DNA from: Nostocoides sp. HKS02
GTDB taxonomy: Bacteria > Actinomycetota > Actinomycetes > Actinomycetales > Dermatophilaceae
Direction of reading: 5' to 3'
Assembly (NCBI RefSeq): GCF_009707485.1
Contig: NZ_CP046121.1
Coordinates: 1,426,001 to 1,490,000 of the forward strand
DNA length: 64,000 bases
Shown: in pieces, positions 18,180 to 27,546 of the stretch
Position numbering within the stretch: position 1 is the stretch's first letter
Layout of the letters: every line of letters starts with the position of its first letter
The notes under the pieces: model-generated
Told to the model about the DNA's origin: nothing
What the model saw: only the letters and a program-made list of their open reading frames with translations
Databases searched by the model: none
Translations under genes and position numbers: made by a program

Positions 18180-18581
18180 TCAGCCCTCCGCCTTGACAGC
18201 CAGGACGGGGCAGGAGGCGTCCAACAGGATGCGCTGGGCGTTGCTGCCGAGAATCAGCTTGCCGACCGGGGTACGACGACGAAGCCCGATGACGATGAAG
18301 TCGGCGTTCTCCTCCTCGGCGACCGCGATGAGGTCCTCGGCGGGCTCGTTGCCGCGCACCAGCTGACGGACCTCGTGCTCGAGGCCCTCTTCGTCGAGCT
18401 CGCTCTGGATCCGGGACAGCTCGGCCTCGAACCGGTTCGCCTCGTCACCGTCGAACTCGCGTCCCCCGCGCTGGGAGTTGATGACGATGAGCTTGGACTT
18501 GCGCAGCAGCGCCTCGTCTGCCGCACGGCGCAGAGCAGCTCGCCCTTCCTTCGTCGGGACATAGCCCACAACGATGGCCAC
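18180..18581 (-). CDS. Universal stress protein (UspA family)
   Basis: A 133-residue single-domain Usp protein, cytoplasmic and probably ATP-binding. It starts [13 protein letters not shown] and has the [14 protein letters not shown] region. The C-terminal nucleotide loop is [30 protein letters not shown], close to the G-2x-G-9x-G(S/T) pattern of ATP-binding members. The GTG start at 18581 is certain, because AAGGAGG lies six bases upstream. A long open frame continues upstream but is the shadow of metX. Confidence 0.93.
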   Translation of the reverse strand: MAIVVGYVPTKEGRAALRRAADEALLRKSKLIVINSQRGGREFDGDEANRFEAELSRIQSELDEEGLEHEVRQLVRGNEPAEDLIAVAEEENADFIVIGLRRRTPVGKLILGSNAQRILLDASCPVLAVKAEG

Positions 18582-18649
18582 GGGAACCTCCTTGTTCGTC
18601 GACCGGTGCGGCGGCGGCCGCGAGCCTGACGCTACCGGAAAAGCCGAGG

Positions 18650-19786
18650 TCAGGCAGGTGTGCCGAGCACTCCGGCGACGATCGCGCCGACCTGCTCCAG
18701 CTCGATCAGGAAGCCGTCGTGCCCGTAGACGGAGTGCACGGTGTGCAGCTGCGCCCCGGGAACGGCCGCCACGATCTCGTCGGACAGCCGCGGCGGATAG
18801 AGCCGGTCGGAGTCGACGGCCACGACCACGAGCTCGGCGGTGACCTTGGCCAACGCGCTCGCGATCCCGCCGCGCCCGCGGGCCACGTCGTGCGAGTTCA
18901 TCGCCTCGGTGAGGACCACGTAGGAGTTCGCGTCGAACCGGCCGCCCAGCTTGCCGGCGTGGTGATCGAGGTAGGACTCGACGGCATACCGACCGTGCCC
19001 GCCGAGGGGGTCCTCGATGCCCTGCGGCGCGCGACCGAACCGCTCGTGCAGCTCCAGCTCGCTGCGGTAGGTGATGTGCGCGATGCGTCGGGCGATGCCC
19101 AAACCAGCCTCCGGCCCGGCCGGCGCGTCGTAGTAGTCGCCCCCACGGAACTGCGCGTCGGAGCGGATCGCCAACAGCTGGGCCTGGCACCAGGCGATCT
19201 GCTCGGCGGTGGCGTATGCCGTGCTGGCGAGCACGATGGCCGTCGCCACCCGCTCGGGATGGGTCACCGCCCACTCGAGGACGCGCATGCCACCCATCGA
19301 GCCGCCGAGCACCAGGCGCCAACGCGCGATGCCGAGGGCGTCCGCCAGGAGCGCTTCGGTCTGCACCTGGTCGCGCACCGTGACGAACGGGAACCGGCTC
19401 CCCCAGGGCACGCCGTCGGGCGCCGCGGAGGCGGGGCCAGTGGTCCCCTGACACCCGCCGAGGACGTTGGCGGCAACCACGAAGAACCGCGTCGTGTCGA
19501 GCGGTCGACCGGGCCCGATCAGGCCGTCCCACCACCCTGGGGTCGGATGCCCGGGCCCGGCCTCGCCGACCACGTGGCTGTCACCGGTGAGCGCGTGCTC
19601 GACCAGAATCGCGTTGTCACCAGCGGCATTGAGCTGCCCCCAGCTCTCGTACGCCACCCGGACCCCGGGCAGGACCCCGCCGCGCTCGAGCTCCACTGCA
19701 CCGAGCTCGACGAACTGCCGGTTGCCCGCGGGGTCGCCGTCACGCCAGGCGTGCGACGTCGTCGGTGGACGGGAGGTGGTGGTCAT
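18650..19786 (-). CDS. metX: Homoserine O-acetyltransferase
   Basis: MetX activates homoserine with acetyl-CoA as the first committed step of methionine synthesis. It is a 378-residue alpha/beta-hydrolase with the nucleophile elbow GGSMGG (Ser163), the DNAILVEHALTGDSH segment, NVLGGCQGTTGP, and a C-terminal VYGHDGFLIE holding the catalytic His. The ATG at 19786 has AGGAG eight bases upstream. A SAM-IV riboswitch at 19845-19927 precedes it, so expression should fall when SAM is plentiful. Its pathway partner metY lies 14 kb away under a second riboswitch of the same class. Confidence 0.96.
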   Translation of the reverse strand: MTTTSRPPTTSHAWRDGDPAGNRQFVELGAVELERGGVLPGVRVAYESWGQLNAAGDNAILVEHALTGDSHVVGEAGPGHPTPGWWDGLIGPGRPLDTTRFFVVAANVLGGCQGTTGPASAAPDGVPWGSRFPFVTVRDQVQTEALLADALGIARWRLVLGGSMGGMRVLEWAVTHPERVATAIVLASTAYATAEQIAWCQAQLLAIRSDAQFRGGDYYDAPAGPEAGLGIARRIAHITYRSELELHERFGRAPQGIEDPLGGHGRYAVESYLDHHAGKLGGRFDANSYVVLTEAMNSHDVARGRGGIASALAKVTAELVVVAVDSDRLYPPRLSDEIVAAVPGAQLHTVHSVYGHDGFLIELEQVGAIVAGVLGTPA

Positions 19787-19844
19787 GTCCGGAACTCCTG
19801 GGGCCTTCGCGCTTGCCGACTGGATCCACGGTGCCCAGCTCGGC

Positions 19845-19927
19845 CCGGTCATCACCCGGGGCACCCCACCGCGAGGAGGGTTGCCGCCCAGCGAGCCGGG
19901 GCTTGACGCTGGAACTCATGACCTGAC
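19845..19927 (-). promoter_or_regulatory. SAM-IV riboswitch upstream of metX
   Basis: Read on the minus strand, the element opens with GGTCATGAG, runs through CCAGCG...AAGCCCCGGCTCGCTGG and CGGCAACCCTCC, then GGTGGGGTGCCCCGGGTGATGACC. The GGTCAT/ATGACC ends pair to form P1. This is the layout of the actinobacterial SAM-IV class. It lies 58 bases upstream of the metX ATG. A good -10 hexamer (TATGAT, plus-strand 19932-19937) sits just before it, between the DUF4192 stop and the riboswitch, which suggests metX has its own promoter. Confidence 0.88.
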
Positions 19928-19953
19928 CTGCATCATACGAGCCAGCCCCGTCG

Positions 19954-21048
19954 TCATCTCGCGGCGTCCGGAGACTGGACGGTGACGCCGCGCCGAGTCG
20001 CCGTCGACCGCGCGGCCACCCCTGGGCGGATGCCGAGGTCGATCAACCGCGCGATCAGCTGGGCCAGCCGGTAGTCAGGGGCGTGCTCGAGCGCACGGTC
20101 GAGCGCCACCCGCGCGACCGTGCCGTCGCCGAGGTGCCAGGCGACGGTGGCGAGCATGGTCAACACGGGCGCCGCATCGGGGTCGGGCACCGCCCGGGCG
20201 AGCCACTCGAGTCGACCACGCAGCACCCGGGCGGCCGCAGCGGCCAAGGTCCCCGAGCTCGCCGGGGACCGCGGCGAGAGCGCTGAGCCCACCGCGTCGA
20301 CCAGGTCGTCGGGCAGCGCCTCGAGGGGCAGCGAGCCGGGGCACAGCCAGGCGATCAGGGCATCGCGCAGCTCGATGTCCCGCAGGCTGTGGACGAGCTC
20401 GGCCACGTCGGGAGCGGACAGCTCCTCGGGAAGGAAGCGGTCGGGGTCGCTCCGACAGACCACTGCCCACAGGGAGAGCCACGCCATCCGGCGCGCGGCG
20501 GCCGGGCGGCCCGGCGCTTCGTCCTTGGCCAGCTCGATGGCCACGAGGTCACTGACCGCCGGATCGGCGCGGACCGTTGCCGCAACCTGCGCCCGGTCCG
20601 GCAGCGGCGACACCCCCTGACCGACGAAGTCGGCCACCGCCGGGGTGCTGGCAGGCTCGGGCAGGGGCTGACCCTCGGGTGGGCAACAGCCTTGGGTGCA
20701 GTCGAGGCTGAACCATCGGCCGTCCCGGACCACCAGGCGCTCGAGCACCGCGATCTCGGCCTCGCACAACGGGCCGACCAGGGCATCGAGCATGGGGGCG
20801 GCCAGCTCCGCGCTCGACTCGAACCCCGCGAGCAGGACGGCCTCGATCCGCTCACGCACGAGCGGGCCGACGAGGGCTGCTGCCGCATCGACCACCCCAG
20901 CGGGCTCGGGCAGGTCGAGCCGCTCCACCAGCTCGACCGCCCCGTCGTGCAGGCCGAGCACCACGACACTGTCGCTCGGGTGGTACCCGAGCTGGTAGGG
21001 AATGGAGGCGAGCACGTCGCCCGGACCGCGGAGCCGGATCGCTGTCAT
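19954..21048 (-). CDS. DUF4192 family protein
   Basis: A 364-residue actinobacterial protein of unknown function. It starts MTAIRLRGPGDVLASIPYQLGYHPSDSVVV, the hallmark of DUF4192. The middle contains a cysteine cluster (DCTQGCCPPEG) and the C-terminal half is Ala/Leu-rich and helical. The ATG at 21048 is preferred to the GTG seven codons upstream because GAGGG lies seven bases before it. It sits upstream of the metX riboswitch but probably forms a separate transcription unit. Confidence 0.85.
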   Translation of the reverse strand: MTAIRLRGPGDVLASIPYQLGYHPSDSVVVLGLHDGAVELVERLDLPEPAGVVDAAAALVGPLVRERIEAVLLAGFESSAELAAPMLDALVGPLCEAEIAVLERLVVRDGRWFSLDCTQGCCPPEGQPLPEPASTPAVADFVGQGVSPLPDRAQVAATVRADPAVSDLVAIELAKDEAPGRPAAARRMAWLSLWAVVCRSDPDRFLPEELSAPDVAELVHSLRDIELRDALIAWLCPGSLPLEALPDDLVDAVGSALSPRSPASSGTLAAAAARVLRGRLEWLARAVPDPDAAPVLTMLATVAWHLGDGTVARVALDRALEHAPDYRLAQLIARLIDLGIRPGVAARSTATRRGVTVQSPDAAR

Positions 21049-21178
21049 CCGCCCACCCTCGACCGGCACGCCCCGGTGGACGAGCCGCGGCCCGCTGAGC
21101 CGTGGACGACCGGGAGCTGTCGAACCGGGTGTGGACGCGGGGGTCGTCAGCCCCGCGAATGACGAGGGGGCGTCACCG

Positions 21179-21556
21179 TCACCGGACCACCTCTCCTGGC
21201 ACCGTCTGGGCGACCGAGGATGCGCGCTCCCAGCCGAGGAAGGCCTCGGTCTCGGTGATCACGCTCGCCGCGATCCAGGACAGCACCACCGCGTCGTCGG
21301 CCAGGCCGACGAGCGGCAGGAACGCCTCGGGGATGAGGTCCACGGGCGAGATGACGTAGGCGACGGCGCCCAGCAGGAGCAGGAGGCGTCGGCGGGAGGT
21401 GCCGGCATACTCACCGCTGAACGTGGCCCGGACCAAGCGCGGGAGGCTGGTGACCCGGTCCGCCACGGACGGCGAACCCGGGCGGGTGGCCGCACGCACG
21501 GCGGCGGCGAGGGTGCGCACGGCACCCAGACGGGTGGTGGAACGACGGTGGGGCAT
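21179..21556 (-). CDS. DUF1232 (YkvA-like) small membrane protein
   Basis: A 125-residue protein with the DUF1232 core LLLLLGAVAYVISPVDLIPEAFLPLVGLADD, which spans two hydrophobic segments around the conserved SPxDLIP motif. The N-terminus is basic. The ATG at 21556 has AAGGAG seven bases upstream, which excludes the longer open frame. Function is unknown for the family. It is transcribed on its own or from upstream of the EcsC-like gene. Confidence 0.85.
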   Translation of the reverse strand: MPHRRSTTRLGAVRTLAAAVRAATRPGSPSVADRVTSLPRLVRATFSGEYAGTSRRRLLLLLGAVAYVISPVDLIPEAFLPLVGLADDAVVLSWIAASVITETEAFLGWERASSVAQTVPGEVVR

Positions 21557-21652
21557 GGTCCTGCTCCTTGCTGTCACGGGCGCCGTGGGGTGGCCCGAAC
21601 ACGGTTCCAACGACGCCGTCGCCTCCGTGATTCCCGAAGGTCGCCCACCCCG

Positions 21653-22387
21653 TTACAAGCCGGCGACCTTCGGCGGGAACTCGTGACGAGCGTGGTCGGC
21701 GATCCGCTTGAGCAGGTAGCCGTCCAGTCCGGCCCCGAGCACGCCACCGATCACCGGAACGCCCTTGCCGAACCGGGTCAGCGTCTTCTTGCCGGCGGTC
21801 GCGAGCAACCGGAAGCCCACGGCCTTGTTGACCACCATCAGCGCCGGACCGGGCAGGCGCTGGGCCGCCAGGTTGGACAGCCTGCCGGTCGCCATGACAC
21901 CCGCCTTCTTGAGCAGGTCGTCGGCGTCGGCTCCCACCAGCGTGAGGAGTACGGCCGACCTGATCTCCGGCCGCTTGATGTCGTAGCCGCGCAGTGTGGC
22001 GACAGCGGCGACCATCCGGGTCGCCACGACGTAGAACTCCAGCACGTTGACGGGCAGGGCGACCGGCAGCGTGATGAACCCGCCGAGCCCGGTCACGAAG
22101 CCACCAGCGGCTGCGAGCCGCAGGTGGGTGCGGATCACCGCGTCGACGGCCTCCTCGGCGTCCGGCTTCTCGGCCCGCTTCACGTCGGCGACCTTCTGGG
22201 CGGAGTCGAACGGGCCCTTGCCGTCGATCCCGACGTCGAGGAGGTTCTCGACCAGCCCCGTCACCGTCCCCGAGAACAGACCTGAGTCGGCCTGGTCCGC
22301 GCGGGCGCGCTCGAGTGCCGACCCGCCGGGGGTGGCCTGCGCGGCGGCCTGGTCGGTGTCGTCCTTGCCCAGTCCGAGAAAGCCCAC
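21653..22387 (-). CDS. EcsC-like protein
   Basis: A 244-residue protein related to EcsC/DUF697-like membrane-associated proteins. A polar N-terminal third is followed by a hydrophobic Gly-rich stretch (about 95-125, LAAAGGFVTGLGGFITLPVALPVNVLEFYVV split over two segments). The C-terminal GKGVPVIGGVLGAGLDGYLL block is typical of the group. The GTG start has AGGAGGG a few bases upstream. It is divergent from sseA. Function is not known. Confidence 0.75.
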   Translation of the reverse strand: MGFLGLGKDDTDQAAAQATPGGSALERARADQADSGLFSGTVTGLVENLLDVGIDGKGPFDSAQKVADVKRAEKPDAEEAVDAVIRTHLRLAAAGGFVTGLGGFITLPVALPVNVLEFYVVATRMVAAVATLRGYDIKRPEIRSAVLLTLVGADADDLLKKAGVMATGRLSNLAAQRLPGPALMVVNKAVGFRLLATAGKKTLTRFGKGVPVIGGVLGAGLDGYLLKRIADHARHEFPPKVAGL

Positions 22388-22467
22388 GGACCCTCCTAGG
22401 TAGTGTCGGGGTGGTGTCGGGCCATCCTGCCACGAGCGGTTCTGACCAGCAGGTTTAGCCTTGGGTC

Positions 22468-23364
22468 ATGCCCGAGAATGCTGAGTCCACCTTCGCCGCG
22501 TACGCCCACCCCGAGCGCCTGGTCAGCACCGACTGGCTCGCCGAGCAGCTTGCCGCCGGCACCGTCGGCTCCAGCTCCGCCGACCGGATCGTCGTGCTCG
22601 AGTCCGACGAGGACGTCCTGCTCTACGACACCGGCCATATCCCTGGCGCGCTCAAGCTCGACTGGCACCAGGACCTCAACGACCCGGTCGTGCGCGACTA
22701 CGTCGACGGCGAGCAGTTCGCCAAGGTCATGTCCGAGCGTGGCATCGACCGTGACACCACCGTGGTCATCTACGGCGACAAGAACAACTGGTGGGCCGCC
22801 TACGCCCTCTGGGTCATGACGCTCTTCGGCCACGAGGACGTCCGGCTGCTCGACGGCGGGCGCGCCAAGTGGATCGCCGAGGGTCGCGAGCTCACCAAGG
22901 ACATGCCTGCGCTGGGCACCGCGAGCGGCGCGGCATACCCGGTCGTGGAGCGCGACGACGCGCCGATCCGGGCGTTCAAGGACGACGTCCTGGCCCATCT
23001 CGGCGGCCCCCTGGTCGATGTGCGGTCGCCCGGAGAGTTCTCCGGTGAGCTGCTCCACATGCCCGACTACCCGCAGGAGGGCGCGATGCGTGGTGGGCAC
23101 ATCCCCGGCGCCAAATCGGTGCCGTGGGCGCGCGCCGCCAACGAGGACGGCACCTTCAAGTCGCGCGCCGACCTCGAGGCGATCTACCAGGAGGAGCAGG
23201 GGCTCGACCCCGCCGAAGCGACGGTGGCGTACTGCCGCATCGGCGAGCGCTCCTCCCACACCTGGTTCGTCCTCACCCACCTGCTGGGCTTCGAGAACGT
23301 CCGCAACTACGACGGGTCCTGGACGGAGTGGGGCAACGCCGTGCGCGTGCCGGTGGAGAAGTGA
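22468..23364 (+). CDS. sseA: Thiosulfate/3-mercaptopyruvate sulfurtransferase (tandem rhodanese)
   Basis: A 298-residue two-domain rhodanese. The inactive N-terminal domain carries [14 protein letters not shown] and [12 protein letters not shown]. The C-terminal domain has [12 protein letters not shown] and the active-site loop [10 protein letters not shown] (Cys256), which would carry the persulfide. It moves sulfane sulfur from thiosulfate or mercaptopyruvate to an acceptor. Its stop overlaps the sufE start (GTGA), so the two are translationally coupled, and SufE is a natural acceptor. Confidence 0.92.
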   Translation: MPENAESTFAAYAHPERLVSTDWLAEQLAAGTVGSSSADRIVVLESDEDVLLYDTGHIPGALKLDWHQDLNDPVVRDYVDGEQFAKVMSERGIDRDTTVVIYGDKNNWWAAYALWVMTLFGHEDVRLLDGGRAKWIAEGRELTKDMPALGTASGAAYPVVERDDAPIRAFKDDVLAHLGGPLVDVRSPGEFSGELLHMPDYPQEGAMRGGHIPGAKSVPWARAANEDGTFKSRADLEAIYQEEQGLDPAEATVAYCRIGERSSHTWFVLTHLLGFENVRNYDGSWTEWGNAVRVPVEK

Positions 23365-23864
23365 GCACGCCGATCCCGCTCCCCCCGGCGCTCCAGGAGA
23401 TCGCCGACGACTTCGCCGATCTCGCTGCGCCCCAACGGCTCGAGCTGCTCCTGGAGTTCAGTGAGGGGCTCCCCGACCTCCCCGAGCGGTATGCCGGCTC
23501 GCTGGAGTCGATGGAGCAGGTGCACGAGTGCCAGTCACCGCTGTTCCTCGTCGTCGAGGTGGCGGACGACGTGACGGACGAGGTGGCGGACGACGCGGCG
23601 GACGGTGGAAGGCCCTCCGCCGCCGGCTCGCGCCAGGTGCACGTGTACTTCTCGGCCCCGCCGGAGGCACCGACGACCCGAGGGTTCGCCGGCATCCTCA
23701 AGGAGGGGCTCGACGGCCTCACCGTCGACGAGGTGCTCGCCGTCCCCGATGACGCGCCGTACCGCTTCTCACTCGCGGAGGCCGTCTCTCCCCTGCGGCT
23801 GCGGGGCATGGTCGGGATGCTCAGTCGGATCAAGCGGCAGACGGCCCTCAAGGCCCACATCTGA
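23361..23864 (+). CDS. sufE: SufE family cysteine-desulfuration/sulfur acceptor protein
   Basis: A 167-residue SufE-like protein. The family signature ...[15 protein letters not shown] places the sulfur-accepting residue at Cys57. An acidic low-complexity insertion ([17 protein letters not shown]) lies after it, followed by the conserved [21 protein letters not shown] and [12 protein letters not shown] segments. SufE proteins carry persulfide sulfur to the Fe-S cluster machinery. Here the coupled partner is a rhodanese rather than a cysteine desulfurase, a pairing often seen in actinobacteria. Confidence 0.92.
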   Translation: MSTPIPLPPALQEIADDFADLAAPQRLELLLEFSEGLPDLPERYAGSLESMEQVHECQSPLFLVVEVADDVTDEVADDAADGGRPSAAGSRQVHVYFSAPPEAPTTRGFAGILKEGLDGLTVDEVLAVPDDAPYRFSLAEAVSPLRLRGMVGMLSRIKRQTALKAHI

Positions 23865-23923
23865 CCCGCGCCACGACGGCGTCGCGAGGGTCCGTCGGGG
23901 GTGGGTGACAGGATGGCCCGGCC

Positions 23924-25606
23924 ATGGCTGCCGATCTCGCGTTCGTGACCGCGCCCGACGGTCGCGCTGCGATCGTGGGTGCCGACGTCACTGCCATCGG
24001 TCCGGCCGAGGCGATCGCCGCCCGAGCCGCCGAGCTCGACGGCGCGGGGCCGGTGCGGTGGGCGTGGTGGGCGGCCACCGTCGATGCGGCACCGCTCGTG
24101 GCGGCGAGGCTGCCGATCTCGCGGTGCTGGGACATCGCCGAGGCGCATCGGCTCCTCGTCGGTGGCTGGGACGCGACGCCCCAGTCCGCCTGGGCGACCG
24201 CCCACGGGCTCGACCGCACCCGGCTCCCGGTGCCGGCTCGCGGCGACCTGTTCGACTTCTCCTCCATGGAACCCCAGGACACCGCCGTGGTGCGGTCCGA
24301 CGGCTACCTGCGGCCCGACGCCGGGGCCGCGCAGTGGCGCCCCGACGACACCTCACTGGTCGCCTGGGGCCAAGCGGCGCTCGACTGCGCCGCACGCCAG
24401 TCGGCCCTCCTCGCCGAGGTCAGCCCACGCAGCGTCGGCGCCGCCCACTCCGAGTCCGCGGCGGCGTACCTCTGTGTCGAGCTGACCCGCGACGGTCTGC
24501 CCATCGACCGCGCCGTGGCCACCAGGCTCATCGGCGAGTGGGCCGGACCTCGCCCCGACACCGAGGCGCAGGCCCGCGAGACCCGCGCCCAGCGCGATGC
24601 CCTCGTGCTCAGGCACGCACCCGGCCACGAGCACACGGACCTGCGAAACCCGTTGCAGGTCAAGGATCTCCTGGCCTCGGTCGGAGTGGTCGTCCCCAAC
24701 ACCCGCAAGTGGGTGCTCGAGCCCTTCCGCGACACCCACCCGCTCGTGAAGGCATTGCTGGAGTGGCGCAAGGCCGAGCGGATCGCGACCACGTACGGCT
24801 ATCCCTGGCTCGACGCCCACGTCGGCCCCGACGACCGGCTGCGCGGCGGCTGGACCGCCTGCGACGGCGCAGCCGGGCGGATGACCGCGCAGAACGGCCT
24901 GCACAACCTGCCCACCGGGCTGCGCCCCGCGGTGGCCGCCCACCCGGGCCACCTCTTCGTGCGGGCCGACCTCGGCCAGATCGAGCCACGGGTCCTGGCC
25001 GCGGTGTCGGGCGACGAGACCTTTGCGGCGGCCACCCGGGCCGACGACCTCTACGCCCCGGTCGCGAGTCGGCTCGGCGTCGAGCGCTCCGTCGCCAAGG
25101 TCGCGGTGCTGGCGGCGATGTACGGCCAGCGCAGCGGTGCCGCGGGCGAGGCGCTCAAGGGGCTCGAGCGCGCCTACCCCGTCGCCATGGCCTACCTCGA
25201 CCGGGCGTATGCCGCGGGCCTGCGGCGCGAGCCCCTGCGCACCTTCGGTGGGCGGCTCATCCCCCTCGACGCGATCCTGGCCGACGTGCCCGTCGAGGGC
25301 ACCGCGGCATACGACGCGGCCCGCGGGCGGTTCGCCCGCAACGCGGTGATCCAGGGTTCGGCAGCCGAGCTGTTCAAGGCCTGGGCCGCCACGGTGCGGG
25401 CCACGACGCGCGACCTCGGCGCCCAGATCGTGCTGTGCCTGCACGACGAGCTGCTCGTGCACGTGCCGGCCGAGCACGCCCACGAGGTGCGCCGCCGCCT
25501 CATGGTGGCGCTCGACGACAGCGCGCGCCGGTGGACCGGCAGCACCCAGGTGCGGTTCGTCGCCGACGCGTCCGTCGTCGAGCGCTGGTCCGACGCCAAG
25601 GACTGA
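23924..25606 (+). CDS. Family-A DNA polymerase (PolA-like) with divergent exonuclease-like N-terminus
   Basis: A 560-residue protein whose C-terminal half is a clear family-A polymerase. Motif A is RADLGQIEPRVLAAVSGDE (catalytic Asp), motif B is AKVAVLAAMYGQRSGAAGEALK, and motif C is CLHDELLVHVP (catalytic Asp-Glu). The thumb has FGGRLIPLD. The N-terminal 200 residues correspond in position to the 3'-5' exonuclease domain but lack a clear DxE motif, so proofreading is doubtful. It is shorter than replicative Pol I (about 900) and lacks the 5' nuclease. It probably acts in repair. Similar ORFs are often named bifunctional exonuclease/polymerase. Confidence 0.88.
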   Translation: MAADLAFVTAPDGRAAIVGADVTAIGPAEAIAARAAELDGAGPVRWAWWAATVDAAPLVAARLPISRCWDIAEAHRLLVGGWDATPQSAWATAHGLDRTRLPVPARGDLFDFSSMEPQDTAVVRSDGYLRPDAGAAQWRPDDTSLVAWGQAALDCAARQSALLAEVSPRSVGAAHSESAAAYLCVELTRDGLPIDRAVATRLIGEWAGPRPDTEAQARETRAQRDALVLRHAPGHEHTDLRNPLQVKDLLASVGVVVPNTRKWVLEPFRDTHPLVKALLEWRKAERIATTYGYPWLDAHVGPDDRLRGGWTACDGAAGRMTAQNGLHNLPTGLRPAVAAHPGHLFVRADLGQIEPRVLAAVSGDETFAAATRADDLYAPVASRLGVERSVAKVAVLAAMYGQRSGAAGEALKGLERAYPVAMAYLDRAYAAGLRREPLRTFGGRLIPLDAILADVPVEGTAAYDAARGRFARNAVIQGSAAELFKAWAATVRATTRDLGAQIVLCLHDELLVHVPAEHAHEVRRRLMVALDDSARRWTGSTQVRFVADASVVERWSDAKD

Positions 25607-25628
25607 CCGCGCGTGGTTAGGTGAGCAC

Positions 25629-26429
25629 GTGAACACTCATGACGTCACCCGAGCCGCCTCGCGGGCCTCAGACCACCCAGCGCTCGAGGCGGCCGCGCGC
25701 GTGGGCTATGCCGTGAGCGGCCTGCTCCACCTGCTCATCGGGTGGATCGCCCTGCAGGTCGCGTTCGGCAGCAGTGGCAAGAACGCCGACCAGAGCGGGG
25801 CACTGAGCTCGCTCGCGCAGAACGGCCTGGGCAAGCTTCTGCTGTGGGTGGGTGTGGTCGGGTTCCTCGGCCTCGCGCTGTGGCAGGTGGCCGACGCCCT
25901 CGTGGCCCGAGCCGGCACCGACAAGGACCTCTGGGCGCACCGACTCAAGTCCGGCGGCAAGGCGGTCGTGTACCTCGCCCTCGCCTGGTCCGCGTTCAGC
26001 TTCGCCCGGGGCAAGCAGACCAACAGCAAGACCCAGACGGTGGACTTCACCGCCAAGCTGCTCCAGGAGCCCGGCGGCCGCATTCTCGTGGTGCTCATCG
26101 GGCTGGCCATCATCGCCGTCGGGATCTACCACGTGCACAAGGGCTGGAAGCGCAAGTTCCTCCAGGACCTGGAAGACCACCCGGGCCTCTGGTCGACCCG
26201 GGCCGGCCGCGTCGGCTACATCGCCAAAGGCGCCGCGTTGGTCATCGTCGGCGTCCTCTTCGCCGGCGCGGGCCTGCACCAGCAAGCCGCGCAGGCCACC
26301 GGCCTCGACGGGGCGTTGCGCTCGTTGCGCAACCAGCCGTTCGGGCCCGTGCTGCTCACGGCGATGGCGCTGGGCTTCGCCGCCTACGGGCTGTACAGCT
26401 TCGCCCGCGCCAAGCACGCCAAGGTCTGA
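25629..26429 (+). CDS. DUF1206 membrane protein
   Basis: A 266-residue membrane protein with about six helices arranged as three related pairs, each with an ARVGYxxxGxLHLLIG or GRVGYIAKGAALVIVG type motif; this threefold repeat is the DUF1206 hallmark. No catalytic residues are evident and the function is unknown. The GTG start is 22 bases after the polymerase stop, so it may be co-transcribed. It converges with the PAC2 gene. Confidence 0.88.
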   Translation: MNTHDVTRAASRASDHPALEAAARVGYAVSGLLHLLIGWIALQVAFGSSGKNADQSGALSSLAQNGLGKLLLWVGVVGFLGLALWQVADALVARAGTDKDLWAHRLKSGGKAVVYLALAWSAFSFARGKQTNSKTQTVDFTAKLLQEPGGRILVVLIGLAIIAVGIYHVHKGWKRKFLQDLEDHPGLWSTRAGRVGYIAKGAALVIVGVLFAGAGLHQQAAQATGLDGALRSLRNQPFGPVLLTAMALGFAAYGLYSFARAKHAKV

Positions 26430-26457
26430 CGCCGAGTCTGGAGGCGCGGCCTGACAG

Positions 26458-26472
26458 GACCTCGGGGAGGTC
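26458..26472. terminator. Short hairpin between convergent DUF1206 and PAC2 genes
   Basis: GACCTC/GAGGTC with a three-base loop lies in the 52-base space between two convergent genes. It has no U-run and only six base pairs, so its role as a bidirectional terminator is a weak inference from position. Confidence 0.35.
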
Positions 26473-26481
26473 GACGCGCGG

Positions 26482-27414
26482 TCAGCTCGTCGGGCCGCCG
26501 GACTGGCCGTCGTCGTTGACCTCGCGCAGGAACTGCTCGAACTCAGCGCCGATCTCGTCTGCCGACGGCAGCTCGCTCACGTCGGTGGCGAGCAGGCTCG
26601 GCTTCTGACGACCCTCGATGAACGTGTCGTACTGGCGCTCGAGCGCGGCGATGACCTGCGAGACCTCCTCCGAGCCCTCGATCTCGCGAGCGATCTCGGC
26701 ACGGTTGAGTCCCGCCTGGGCCACGAGGTCGTCGATGGGCAGGTTGAGACCGGTGGCCGCAGTGATCGCGTTGAGCGCGCTCACTGCCCCGTCGGCGAAC
26801 TCGGCCTGAGCGAGGTAGTGCGGCACGTGGATCGCGAACCCGAGTGCGTCGTGACCGCTCTCGCCGAGCCGCAGCTCGAGTAGTGACGACAGGCTGCCCG
26901 GCACCTCGACCCGACCGAACGGGTTGTCCTGCACCGGGATCAGCCGGGGGTCGGTCGCGTGCGCGGTCAGGCCCAGAGGCCGCGTGTGCGGCACCGCCAT
27001 CGGGATGCCGTGGGCGCTCACCACGAGGTTGACCCCGAGCAGGCTCACGAGCTGGCGCACCGCCTCGGACATGCGCTCCCACTGGAAGTCGGGTTCCGGA
27101 CCGGCCAGCAGGAAGTACGGGGTACCGTCGCGGTCGACGAGCCGGTGCAGCGCCAGGCACGGGTCCTCGTAGCTGGTCCAGCGGTTGGTGTCGAAGACCA
27201 TGAGGGGGCGCCGGCTGCGGTAGTCGATCAGCTGGTCGGCATCGAACGACGCGACCACGGTCGACTCCCCGGTGGCCAGCAGGTGCTCGGTGAGGATCCG
27301 CTGCGTGTGCCCGGCGTCCATGAACCCGCCGAGGGCGACGAGCATCACCGTCGCCCGCAGCTCTTGCGGGTCGGTGTCGGTCTCGAAGTGGTAGAGCTCA
27401 GCGGGGTTCTGCAC
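26482..27414 (-). CDS. PAC2 family protein (proteasome assembly chaperone-like)
   Basis: A 310-residue member of the PAC2 family, found in actinobacteria as well as in archaea and eukaryotes. Recognisable segments are VMLVALGGFMDAG near the N-terminus, LAGPEPDFQWERM, and VVSAHGIPMAVPHTRP. The C-terminal third is acidic and helical. A GTG at 27414 (VQNPAELYHF...) with GGAG five bases upstream is preferred over the longer frame, which would run into the divergent TetR operator region. Bacterial role unknown. Confidence 0.85.
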   Translation of the reverse strand: MQNPAELYHFETDTDPQELRATVMLVALGGFMDAGHTQRILTEHLLATGESTVVASFDADQLIDYRSRRPLMVFDTNRWTSYEDPCLALHRLVDRDGTPYFLLAGPEPDFQWERMSEAVRQLVSLLGVNLVVSAHGIPMAVPHTRPLGLTAHATDPRLIPVQDNPFGRVEVPGSLSSLLELRLGESGHDALGFAIHVPHYLAQAEFADGAVSALNAITAATGLNLPIDDLVAQAGLNRAEIAREIEGSEEVSQVIAALERQYDTFIEGRQKPSLLATDVSELPSADEIGAEFEQFLREVNDDGQSGGPTS

Positions 27415-27546
27415 GATGACTCCAGCGGTCGGAAAGCGGTGGTCAGGACGTGGCTTGCGGCCATTCCTCCGATGCAACGTCCAAGACTGTCACGGGATTC
27501 CACCTCGGGTTTGCGATGGGGGCGCGATGCGTCTATCGTTCGATGA

